DNA of 17,791 nt, from assembly GCA_030151635.1 (NCBI GenBank), contig JASLDF010000175.1, positions 1 to 17,791 on the forward strand, written 5' to 3'. Each line of letters begins with the position of its first letter. The stretch's first letter is position 1. Below, piece by piece: positions 7,364 to 13,365 of the stretch. The position numbers and the translations under genes were made by a program. The stretch is from Bacteroides sp. GTDB taxonomy: Bacteria; Bacteroidota; Bacteroidia; Bacteroidales; Bacteroidaceae. The notes below the pieces were generated by a model, which did no database searches, was not told the origin of the DNA, and saw nothing but the letters and a program-made list of their open reading frames with translations.

Positions 7364-7371
7364 CAAATATA
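7364..7371 (-). promoter_or_regulatory. Promoter -7 box for the receptor operon
   Basis: TATATTTG on the minus strand fully matches TAnnTTTG and is only a few bases from the first part of the aptamer, so transcription should begin right at the riboswitch. A good -33 TTTG is not visible. Between here and the next gene at 7584 I see nothing else definite. Confidence 0.55.
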
Positions 7372-7583
7372 GGCAATAATATAAATTAACACTTATTTCA
7401 CAACATCAATTCATCAGTATCTAAGCATTTTTCCAGGGTTATAAAATCATTTTACCCGTTTCTATAAGTTATACGAGCCCAAAGCCTCAACGAATTTAGT
7501 ATACTAGAAAATTGTTTGCCAAATGAACTAAATCACTTTCCGATACATTATATCTATAGAAGCAACCCCAAAAATGTTGTATT

Positions 7584-7769
7584 ATGAAAAAGTCTAGAGC
7601 CTTATTTTTTATTGGATTAACCGTGTTGCTACTCGCTTTTGTAGCCTATACGGTCTTTCATGAACAGCTAAATAGCTATTTTCTTTTGGTTGGTACAATC
7701 CCCGCTTGTATCTGTTGGATTTGTGCTGCCCAACTAGATAATAATCAAGCTAAAAAGAAAAAGCATTAA
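7584..7769 (+). CDS. Small two-helix membrane protein, unknown function
   Basis: A 61-residue protein with the plan MKKSR, hydrophobic helix (ALFFIGLTVLLLAFVAYTVF), short loop, second helix (YFLLVGTIPACICWICAAQL), and a lysine-rich tail QAKKKKH. Basic residues at both ends suggest both termini face the cytoplasm. Two cysteines lie in the second helix. The clear topology and ATG start make it likely real even though it is short. I do not recognise a family, and no partner gene lies on the same strand: it converges with the DUF6249-like gene across a gap with several hairpins. Confidence 0.6.
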   Translation: MKKSRALFFIGLTVLLLAFVAYTVFHEQLNSYFLLVGTIPACICWICAAQLDNNQAKKKKH

Positions 7770-8083
7770 CAACTTGTGCTAATGCTCCCTGCAAATGTAG
7801 AGGGTTTCTCGAAAAGAAACCACCTCACTTTATGAGTTTAACTCATCAATAAATCTAAGCTTTAACAACTCAATCTTTTAGCTGTAGCTTACCATTTCAC
7901 ATCTAAAATAGCCAACTAAAAGAGAAGTGTAGAACTGTAAAACAAGAAATACACGCCACTGTCTAGGAGGCTCACAAACAAACTATTTCTACCATTCAAA
8001 GACAACACAGTCTTCTTTCAAAGACAACTGAGTTCTCTTTGAAAGAAGACTAATGCTTCCTAGGGAGATAAAACATGAATGCT
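7770..8083. other. Convergent intergenic region with several hairpins
   Basis: This 314-base gap holds a 7-bp hairpin just after the small gene (GGTTTCT 7803-7809 with AGAAACC 7815-7821), a 15-base near-perfect palindrome (ATGAGTTTAACTCAT, 7832-7846), and the large hairpin listed separately. No ORF of note. Confidence 0.55.
8009..8051. terminator. Perfect 16-bp-stem hairpin between convergent genes
   Basis: AGTCTTCTTTCAAAGA (8009-8024) pairs exactly with 8036-8051 over an 11-base loop. A 12-base direct repeat, TTCAAAGACAAC, occurs at 7995-8006 and again at 8017-8028, so one arm and its flank are duplicated. No T tract follows on either side. Position suggests a two-way transcription stop; the added direct repeat suggests it could also be a small repetitive element. 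Confidence 0.5.
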
Positions 8084-8503
8084 TTAGTCTACCTTGTTTT
8101 CTTTGTCTTTTAGCAGATGTTTACGCTCAATGAAATAAGATACCATTAAACCAATCCCCCCAAAAGTTGTAGCTAGTGCTGGATATAAAATATCAAATAC
8201 TTTTCTTCTTTCATAAAGATTGTCTATTGCAGCAGAATCGTACATAGAAATATCTATTAAGCATGCAAGCACCAACCCTACTCCAACACCAATAAACAAG
8301 CAGCCAATACTCAAGGCTATTTTAGATGTTCCTCTAAAAGACTGTGCCAAGCCAGGCAACTGTTTGAAACCAAAGTTGTCCGCATTCACTATCATTTTAT
8401 CAATCATAGCCAATCTCTCTTTTTTTCTCACTAGTAATTCACAAAAGCTATAAAAACCATAAGTCAAAATAGCTATAATTAAAACTGCGGTAATGTATCC
8501 CAT
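8084..8503 (-). CDS. DUF6249-like membrane protein, target of the adjacent ECF sigma factor
   Basis: A 139-residue protein with an N-terminal helix (ITAVLIIAILTYGFYSFCELL), then the basic segment VRKKERLAMIDKM, a linker, and two more helices (IALSIGCLFIGVGVGLVLAC and ILYPALATTFGGIGLMVSYF) before a charged tail. The helix, R-K-E-R-L-A-x-I-x-K-M and later paired helices resemble DUF6249 proteins that in Bacteroides commonly sit next to ECF sigma genes. Function unknown. It diverges from the sigma gene at 8755, and both carry the same ECF-type promoter, so it is probably a regulon member, perhaps part of the envelope response or of sigma control. Family name moderately sure; reality of the gene more so. 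Confidence 0.75.
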   Translation of the reverse strand: MGYITAVLIIAILTYGFYSFCELLVRKKERLAMIDKMIVNADNFGFKQLPGLAQSFRGTSKIALSIGCLFIGVGVGLVLACLIDISMYDSAAIDNLYERRKVFDILYPALATTFGGIGLMVSYFIERKHLLKDKENKVD

Positions 8504-8558
8504 ATTAATTGTTATATTAAGTTCTTAAAATTCGATTTCGTAATCAATTACACCCATA

Positions 8559-8586
8559 TGACGTAGCCTCATTCAAAAGGTTACAC
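8559..8586 (-). promoter_or_regulatory. ECF-type promoter for the DUF6249-like gene
   Basis: On the minus strand GTGTAACCTT (8586-8577) is followed by CGTCA (8563-8559), with exactly 16 bases between AAC and CGT. This is the spacing of ECF sigma promoters (AAC-N16/17-CGT). The same two elements at the same spacing precede the sigma gene on the other strand. Expected start about 50 bases before the ATG. Confidence 0.7.
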
Positions 8587-8714
8587 TAATTTTTAATTAA
8601 TATTGAGAATAATAAAATGAGCCCTATTCTCTCTAGAAGACAAAAAACTGTTTTACTTTACAACGCTAAAGAGTATAATATAAAATCGAATCGAGAAAAT
8701 TATTTATGCTGATG

Positions 8715-8742
8715 GTGTAACCTTCTTCACAAAGGAACGTCA
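8715..8742 (+). promoter_or_regulatory. ECF-type promoter of the sigma operon (autoregulation)
   Basis: GTGTAACCTT (8715-8724) and CGTCA (8738-8742), with 16 bases between AAC and CGT, match the element upstream of the divergent gene. It ends only 12 bases before the ATG at 8755, so the leader would be very short. Shared elements imply that the sigma factor reads its own promoter. Confidence 0.72.
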
Positions 8743-8754
8743 AATGCAGTAGTC

Positions 8755-9306
8755 ATGGATAAAATAGAAGATACCTACATCATAGAACGAATTTTGGAAG
8801 GCGAAACCGACCTCTTCGTGCATATTGTTCGCCAATACGAGCGAATGATATTTACGATTGTCAACCGTGTTTTACAAAATGAAAGCACATCGGAAGATGT
8901 CGTTCAGGATATCTTCATTAAAGTATATCAACAGCTAGACAAATACAAGAAGTCGGCAAAATTCTCGACCTGGCTCTATCGCGTGGCATACAATGAAACA
9001 ATTTCCTATATACGTAAAAACAAGAAAACCATCGGATTGAATACTATCGATTATTCTCTTTGTGGAGACGATATAGAAGATGAATTACCAAATTGCGACA
9101 TGGAAGCTCTAATTAACGAGCTCCACAACATATTAGGAAAAATGCCCCACGAAGATGCATTTATCATCACCTTATTCTACTTAAAAGAGATTCCCATTGC
9201 AGAGATTGCCGACATTACCGGCCTTTCTTTAAGTAACATCAAAGTGAAGCTACACCGAATACGCAAATTCTTGTATGCCGAACTTCAAAAATCGAACAAT
9301 GTATGA
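8755..9306 (+). CDS. ECF RNA polymerase sigma factor (sigma-70 family)
   Basis: A complete 183-residue two-domain ECF sigma factor. Region 2 spans about residues 20-90: FVHIVRQYERMIFTIVNRVL, the core-binding helix SEDVVQDIFIKVYQQL, and FSTWLYRVAYNETISYIRK (regions 2.3-2.4, -10 recognition). An acidic linker with two cysteines follows, then region 4 at about 122-175, ending with the helix-turn-helix GLSLSNIKVKLHRIRKFL that reads the -35 element. It would direct core polymerase to a small stress or envelope regulon; the twin upstream promoters indicate autoregulation and control of the divergent membrane gene. Its stop overlaps the next gene's start by 4 bases (ATGA), so the two are translationally coupled, as with sigma/anti-sigma pairs. 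Confidence 0.93.
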   Translation: MDKIEDTYIIERILEGETDLFVHIVRQYERMIFTIVNRVLQNESTSEDVVQDIFIKVYQQLDKYKKSAKFSTWLYRVAYNETISYIRKNKKTIGLNTIDYSLCGDDIEDELPNCDMEALINELHNILGKMPHEDAFIITLFYLKEIPIAEIADITGLSLSNIKVKLHRIRKFLYAELQKSNNV

Positions 9307-9665
9307 AGAAGAATATAAATGACAATAAAGACGAATTGAAACAACTATTCAAACACATAAAGTGGGAAGAACCAAGCGCTCAATTCGAGAATCAGCTAAT
9401 GGCGAATATCCACCGACTTGCCGAACGTAAAAAGCGTAAAGAAGCCTTTAGCTATTGGTTGATAATGACAGCTGCATGTGTTCTTTTGACTTTAACGACG
9501 CTCGTCTTGCTGTGGGTACTCGACCTCGACTTTATTTCCAGCCTGAAGTATCTATTTTATAGTATGAGTCAAGGTGTCGGTATTTATCTTACATCCATCA
9601 TTGGAATAGTGCTGCTCATCAGTATCCATGCCTATCTAAGGAAAAGACTGTATGATCAACAATGA
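9303..9665 (+). CDS. Membrane protein coupled to the ECF sigma factor, probable anti-sigma factor
   Basis: A 120-residue protein: a cytoplasmic segment of about 47 residues (helical, with WEEPSAQFENQLMANIHRLA and then a basic AERKKRKEAF), followed by two hydrophobic helices (YWLIMTAACVLLTLTTLVLLW and the GVGIYLTSIIGIVLLISIHA segment) and a short basic tail. The 4-base overlap with the sigma gene and the cytoplasm-then-membrane plan fit an anti-sigma factor that holds the sigma at the membrane. The H-x3-C-x2-C zinc motif of the common ZAS domain is absent, and no periplasmic sensor domain follows. The role is therefore inferred from position and topology, not from a recognised domain. Confidence 0.7.
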   Translation: MKKNINDNKDELKQLFKHIKWEEPSAQFENQLMANIHRLAERKKRKEAFSYWLIMTAACVLLTLTTLVLLWVLDLDFISSLKYLFYSMSQGVGIYLTSIIGIVLLISIHAYLRKRLYDQQ

Positions 9666-9666
9666 C

Positions 9667-9710
9667 AAAACAACAGTGGCTGCCCTTAGTAGAGCAGCCA
9701 CTGTTGTTTT
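9667..9710. terminator. Strong bidirectional terminator
   Basis: A 17-bp perfect stem (9667-9683 with 9694-9710) with a 10-base loop starts with AAAA and ends with TTTT, so it works in both directions. It ends the sigma operon from the left and the MaoC gene from the right. Confidence 0.88.
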
Positions 9711-9730
9711 ATACAAGTCGGAACAACTTT

Positions 9731-10192
9731 TTAGTTGTTAAAGTAGTATAGGAAAACAATTACGCTGTCGAAAGCAGGTTTTCTCTTTCCTTTAATCTCA
9801 AGTTTAGCTTTCATCTCAGCTTTAACTACCCCTCTTAAATTAACTGCCGATTGTAATGACACGTTTAGACGAACTTCATCATTAACCAAAACTGGCTCAC
9901 TGAAACGTAAATCTTTAATACCGTAATTAATCATTGATTTGATGTTTTCAACCTCCAAGATTTGATTCCAAAGGTAAGGCAAAACCGATAATGTTAAGTA
10001 GCCATGTGCAATTGTACTTTTAAATGGACTTTCCACTTTAGCACGCTCTGGGTCAGTATGAATCCATTGATGATCTAATGTAGCATCTGCAAATTCATTA
10101 ATTTGCTTTTGAGTAATCGTTAAGTATTCCGACACACCAAGCTCTTTACCCACCAGGGCTTCAAACTCTTCAAAACTTTTAATCTTTAACAT
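9731..10192 (-). CDS. MaoC-like dehydratase (R-specific enoyl-CoA hydratase, hotdog fold)
   Basis: A complete 153-residue MaoC protein. The catalytic motif is in FADATLDHQWIHTDPERA, with Asp40 and His45 spaced as in R-specific hydratases (D-x4-H), followed by the substrate-side loop STIAHGYLTLSVLP. Length and the later RFSEPVLVNDEVRL strand fit the single-domain NodN/Rv3389-like group. It should add water across trans-2-enoyl-CoA or an acyl-carrier equivalent to give the R-3-hydroxy product in the cytoplasm. No fatty-acid or polyhydroxyalkanoate gene is adjacent, so its pathway is not evident. It has its own promoter and shares the terminator with the sigma operon. Confidence 0.9.
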   Translation of the reverse strand: MLKIKSFEEFEALVGKELGVSEYLTITQKQINEFADATLDHQWIHTDPERAKVESPFKSTIAHGYLTLSVLPYLWNQILEVENIKSMINYGIKDLRFSEPVLVNDEVRLNVSLQSAVNLRGVVKAEMKAKLEIKGKRKPAFDSVIVFLYYFNN

Positions 10193-10350
10193 AGTATTTC
10201 CTTTAGTAGTTTAAATAAATTCAATAGGCTTCTGATAATCACTTTTTAAGATACCCATAATGTTCTGATTCACCAAAATGGTTCTTCTAATTAACAATAT
10301 GAATAAGCTAGCAAAGCAGGTATCAGCTTTTTCTAAACAAAATGAACCTG

Positions 10351-10380
10351 CAAAATTAGCCCATTTATTGAAAAGAGCAA
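10351..10380 (-). promoter_or_regulatory. Promoter of the MaoC gene
   Basis: On the minus strand the -7 box TAATTTTG (10358-10351) matches TAnnTTTG fully, and a TTG (10380-10378) lies 19 bases upstream in the -33 position. The leader would be about 150 bases. A GCAGGT/ACCTGC inverted repeat (10316-10321 and 10346-10351) flanks the predicted start and may be an operator or leader hairpin. Confidence 0.6.
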
Positions 10381-10450
10381 CTATTGAGCAATCATCTTGT
10401 CTTTAGACTCGCTACAATCTCCTTCAAATCTACTATTTAAGCACTAAAAA

Positions 10451-10483
10451 AAAGAGCCACATCATAGATGTAGCTCTTTTACA
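10451..10483 (-). terminator. Hairpin terminator with no assigned gene
   Basis: AAAGAGC-C-ACATC pairs with GATGT-A-GCTCTTT (10451-10479) with one mismatch and a 3-base loop. On the minus strand it is followed by an eight-T tract, so it is a good minus-strand terminator; on the plus strand the T run is shorter. No gene I can identify ends here. Confidence 0.65.
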
Positions 10484-10660
10484 TAAGATTTATTCGAAGG
10501 TTAGGCTTTTTCACGATTACTAAACACTATATTTTTAACAATTACGAATATTCACATTACATATCGTGATGTAACAATAATTAACAATGTAATACTTTTA
10601 TTTTAAATAACAGCACTGATAATGATTTTATTTTTAAAAAATATTTTCGGGCAGAATATA
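10481..10660. other. AT-rich intergenic stretch without a gene
   Basis: Within the wider gap from 10193 to 10724, this part holds no ORF or structure I can support. A 42-codon plus-strand ORF at 10278-10406 overlaps the MaoC promoter and is probably chance. Confidence 0.5.
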
Positions 10661-10697
10661 CAAAAAGCCAGTAAAGGTAATACACTTCACTGGCTCT
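10661..10697 (-). terminator. Terminator of the LysR / SdhL / membrane-protein run
   Basis: AGCCAGT (10666-10672) pairs with ACTGGCT (10689-10695), extended inward by four more positions with one mismatch. On the minus strand it is followed by TTTTTG. It lies about 30 bases after the stop at 10725. Confidence 0.75.
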
Positions 10698-10724
10698 TAG
10701 GATTTGTGTTTATAATTATAAAAC

Positions 10725-11258
10725 TCAGTTAGAATTGGGTAATAGATTTAGAAATACACCTTGTGAACGAGTAAAAATTAACCGTACATCTATTTCGGGT
10801 ACAATCCATTGATAAGTGGCTTTATCTACAATATAGGTATCAGAATCAACCACCACATAATAATGGGGTAAAACATACATTTTCTTCCCCCATCTCTTAG
10901 GAAATAGTTGCCCTAAGAGGGGTAAACTACCTGTTTTATCTACTACCAATGCATCTCCACGGTAGTACTTTTTTGTTACACTAGCTATTTTTTCTTTCGC
11001 TAAACTCCTATTCAAGCAGCGTTGTAAACCAATACGTTTCCAAGCGTAATTACCCCAAATCAGTAGTAAAAGAAATAGAGATAGACTAGATAGCGTACCT
11101 ACATAAATGCTATTTCGGGTAAAAAACCAAAAGAAGACAAACAAACACAACAGCCCTATTGTCCTAGTACCTGCCCTATATCTTGCGTGTGCCAAATAAG
11201 AGTTAATGGTTTGTATTTCACGCTCTCCATAACGATATTCAATTGAATTAATCTTCAT
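10725..11258 (-). CDS. Hypothetical membrane protein with two helices
   Basis: A 177-residue protein. After about 33 polar residues come two closely spaced hydrophobic helices (TIGLLCLFVFFWFFTR and IYVGTLSSLSLFLLLLIWGNYAW), then a soluble, basic C-terminal half of about 100 residues rich in beta-type sequence (MYVLPHYYVVVDSDTYIVDK), probably cytoplasmic. I recognise no family; the hairpin-then-soluble-domain plan resembles small bacterial proteins with a membrane-anchored regulatory or PH-like domain, but this is only a resemblance. It begins 9 bases after the SdhL-like gene and shares its terminator, so it is the last gene of that operon. Confidence 0.75.
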   Translation of the reverse strand: MKINSIEYRYGEREIQTINSYLAHARYRAGTRTIGLLCLFVFFWFFTRNSIYVGTLSSLSLFLLLLIWGNYAWKRIGLQRCLNRSLAKEKIASVTKKYYRGDALVVDKTGSLPLLGQLFPKRWGKKMYVLPHYYVVVDSDTYIVDKATYQWIVPEIDVRLIFTRSQGVFLNLLPNSN

Positions 11259-11267
11259 TCTTAGCGA

Positions 11268-12089
11268 TTAAAGGATTGCAATGGTTTTACGTGTGTATTC
11301 TTGCGCTTCCAAGATAAGTTCTTTTGAAGGACGAACACCCGTATAAAGCACAAACTGTTCTAACGATTGGATCAATGCAACATCCGAACCTAGAATTACC
11401 TCTTTGCCTAGTTCTTGACCTAACTTAATTAATGGAGTTATTACCGGCAAAGCCACCACATCGAACACTACTTTTGCACCCTCTACAACAGCTCTTGGAA
11501 AAGCTAAATCATTGGCTTCGGCACCATTTGCCATCCCCACAGGTGTTGCATTAATAAGCAAATCAGCCTCAACATTTAAATCCGTTTGGTAATCGTATCC
11601 ATATTTTGTGCCCAACTCCTCGCCTACTTCAGCACGACGTACTATGAGGGTACCATTCCGATAGCCATTGTTATATAAAGCAGCTAAAACGGCTTTCGCC
11701 ATTCCTCCATTACCACGTAAAGCAAAACGAAGATTTCGGTCTATGTTATTATCCAACAATAGCCTCTCGATCGCTACATAGTCGGTATTATATCCTTTCA
11801 AATTGCCCTTAGTATTAACAATCGTATTAACCGATTGAATGGTATCTGCCGAATGATCTAATTCATTAAGCATTGGAATGCATGCTTCCTTAAAAGGCAT
11901 AGAGATGGCACAACCACGAATGTTTAATGCACGGATTCCACGAATGGCATCGCCCAAGTTATCGGTAGTAAATGCTTTATAGATAAAGTTTAAATGTAAA
12001 TTCTGATACAAGTAATTTTGAAAGATAGTACCAAAATTTCCTGGACGTGCAGCCAATGACATGCACAATTGAGTATCTTTTGTTATCAT
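11268..12089 (-). CDS. Shikimate dehydrogenase-like protein, SdhL/HI0607 type
   Basis: A complete 273-residue protein with the shikimate-dehydrogenase fold. It resembles Haemophilus HI0607 (SdhL) closely: TQLCMSLAARPGNFGT, NFIYKAF, RGCAISMPFKE, SVNTIVN, GYNTDY, GNGGMAKAVLAAL, and the C-terminal EQFVLYTGVRPS. Catalytic Lys67 (MPFK) and Asp103 (NTD) are present, and GNGGMAKA (126-133) is the NAD(P) loop, with RR near the end of the next strand suggesting NADP. The Ser-x-Ser shikimate-carboxylate motif of true AroE is replaced by the LAARPGNFG loop, so the real substrate may differ from shikimate. It follows the LysR-type regulator by 49 bases, which suggests it is that regulator's partner rather than the housekeeping AroE. 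Confidence 0.9.
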   Translation of the reverse strand: MITKDTQLCMSLAARPGNFGTIFQNYLYQNLHLNFIYKAFTTDNLGDAIRGIRALNIRGCAISMPFKEACIPMLNELDHSADTIQSVNTIVNTKGNLKGYNTDYVAIERLLLDNNIDRNLRFALRGNGGMAKAVLAALYNNGYRNGTLIVRRAEVGEELGTKYGYDYQTDLNVEADLLINATPVGMANGAEANDLAFPRAVVEGAKVVFDVVALPVITPLIKLGQELGKEVILGSDVALIQSLEQFVLYTGVRPSKELILEAQEYTRKTIAIL

Positions 12090-12138
12090 AATAGTTCTAC
12101 AAATTAAGTATTGTAAATGTAAGAATCTGAAATAATAC

Positions 12139-13089
12139 TTACAGTCTTACAGCAAATTTAGTGAGCCTTGTATCTAACATATTGCTAGGAACTATGCCTT
12201 TTATTTGATCAATGATGATGTTTAATAATCGTTCTTTCACAAAATCATTGCGAATATAAAGTGAAACAGTTCGACTCTGCTTTGGATTGTTGAGTGGATG
12301 GACATTTTTCTTCTGACATTTTTTAAGCAAATTAATGTGCAGCTCGGGTACGGTTGTAAAACCACCATTGGCATCGACAATACGAATTAGCGTGTCTGTA
12401 TTTCCCTCTTCAAAAGCCGTTGAAAACTGAGATTGTGCATCGCCTAATGCCACAACCTGGTTGTTCTTCGGGCAGAACGAATCGCCCATTGAAGAGGCAC
12501 GTCCTTGGCACGCAACACCTTTCAGTGTTGTTAGCGGCACCATCGTAGCATCAGCCTTCACGTTTAAATCCTCTTTTGGAGCAATGTAAGCGTAGAAATC
12601 TTCAGTATATAGTGGAATTTCAATCAGGTTTTCCGATTGCACAGGTGTAGTTAGAATCGCCATATCTAGCTCGGCACGATTCAACATATCAATCAACTCG
12701 TGCGAGCGTAGTTCCAAGGCTTCCAGTTTCAATTTAGGTGCAGCCTTATTTATACGCTTGAATAATTGTGGCAAAATATAAGGGGCTACGGAAGGTAAAA
12801 TACCCATGCGCAAATCTCCTGCATCTTGGTCCTTTTCAAGCCGCACCAATTCTTCCATCTGCGAAGCATGGTAAATAATTACTTTTGCTTGGTCAATAAT
12901 TTTTTGGCCTAACCCTGTAGGTTTAACAGGTTGAGATTTACGATCAAAGATAATCACATCTAACTCTTGCTCTAATTTTTGAATCATAGAACTGAGTGTA
13001 GATTGGGTTACACTGCATGCCTTAGCAGCCTGGGCGAAATGGCGATATTCATCAACCGAAATTATATAATGTAGTTGTTGTATGGTCAT
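12139..13089 (-). CDS. OxyR-like LysR-family transcriptional regulator with altered cysteine loop
   Basis: A complete 316-residue LysR regulator. The N-terminal winged helix-turn-helix is MTIQQLHYIISVDEYRHFAQAA... TQSTLSSMIQKLEQEL, followed by a linker helix and a periplasmic-binding-protein-like sensor domain. Overall it follows Bacteroides OxyR closely (MGILPSVAPYILPQ, LDMAILTTPV, TLIRIVDANGGFTTVPELH, and a C-terminus MLDTRLTKFAVRL). The redox loop is different: instead of E-x-GHC-x-R-D-Q-x4-C the protein has ACQGRASSMGDSFC, placing Cys194 and Cys206 with 11 residues between them rather than 8, and lacking the His before the first Cys. It may sense peroxide differently or sense another compound. 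It diverges from the NifX-like gene. Confidence 0.88.
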   Translation of the reverse strand: MTIQQLHYIISVDEYRHFAQAAKACSVTQSTLSSMIQKLEQELDVIIFDRKSQPVKPTGLGQKIIDQAKVIIYHASQMEELVRLEKDQDAGDLRMGILPSVAPYILPQLFKRINKAAPKLKLEALELRSHELIDMLNRAELDMAILTTPVQSENLIEIPLYTEDFYAYIAPKEDLNVKADATMVPLTTLKGVACQGRASSMGDSFCPKNNQVVALGDAQSQFSTAFEEGNTDTLIRIVDANGGFTTVPELHINLLKKCQKKNVHPLNNPKQSRTVSLYIRNDFVKERLLNIIIDQIKGIVPSNMLDTRLTKFAVRL

Positions 13090-13110
13090 ATCAAATGCTT
13101 AATCGATTTT

Positions 13111-13142
13111 ATCAATACAAATATAGAAAATATCTGTTTGAT
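13111..13142. promoter_or_regulatory. Imperfect dyad between the LysR and NifX-like genes (candidate operator)
   Basis: ATCAATACAAATA (13111-13123) and TATCTGTTTGAT (13131-13142) are reverse complements with one mismatch and one single-base gap, around a 7-base centre. The dyad covers the minus-strand -7 box TATATTTG (13118-13125, LysR gene) and the plus-strand -33 TTTG (13137-13140). A regulator bound here could act on both, as LysR proteins commonly do with their own divergent promoter. Confidence 0.5.
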
Positions 13143-13168
13143 TAATAAATATAGAGGTTGTAAGTTTG
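13137..13168 (+). promoter_or_regulatory. Promoter for the NifX-like gene
   Basis: A -33 TTTG (13137-13140) and -7 TAAGTTTG (13161-13168, full consensus) are separated by exactly 20 bases, the best-formed Bacteroides-type promoter in the window. It gives a leader of about 190 bases before the ATG at 13366, longer than usual, with a small CGTT/AACG hairpin near 13273-13284. Confidence 0.65.
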
Positions 13169-13365
13169 TAAGCGATAACAAGTAACAAAAGACTTTAGCA
13201 GCCCACTCATAGAAAATAGAGTTAGTAATCCTAATTTCAATTTTAAGATAAACCTGTTTGTAAAGCTAACTTCGTTTGGTAACGATGCGTGGGTTTGCTA
13301 GGAGTCACAAAATAAACACAACAATAAATAGGCTAAACTTTTTAACCTAAAAAATTAAATAAAAT

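Noticed and set aside
8220..8453. 77-residue plus-strand ORF
   Set aside because: Antisense shadow of the DUF6249-like gene, whose own promoter and topology are convincing.
8617..8712. 31-codon plus-strand ORF between the divergent ECF promoters
   Set aside because: Sits between two promoters with no promoter of its own; composition looks random.
10278..10406. 42-codon plus-strand ORF followed by a hairpin terminator
   Set aside because: It overlaps the well-formed minus-strand promoter of the MaoC gene, has no plus-strand promoter match, and no recognised feature.
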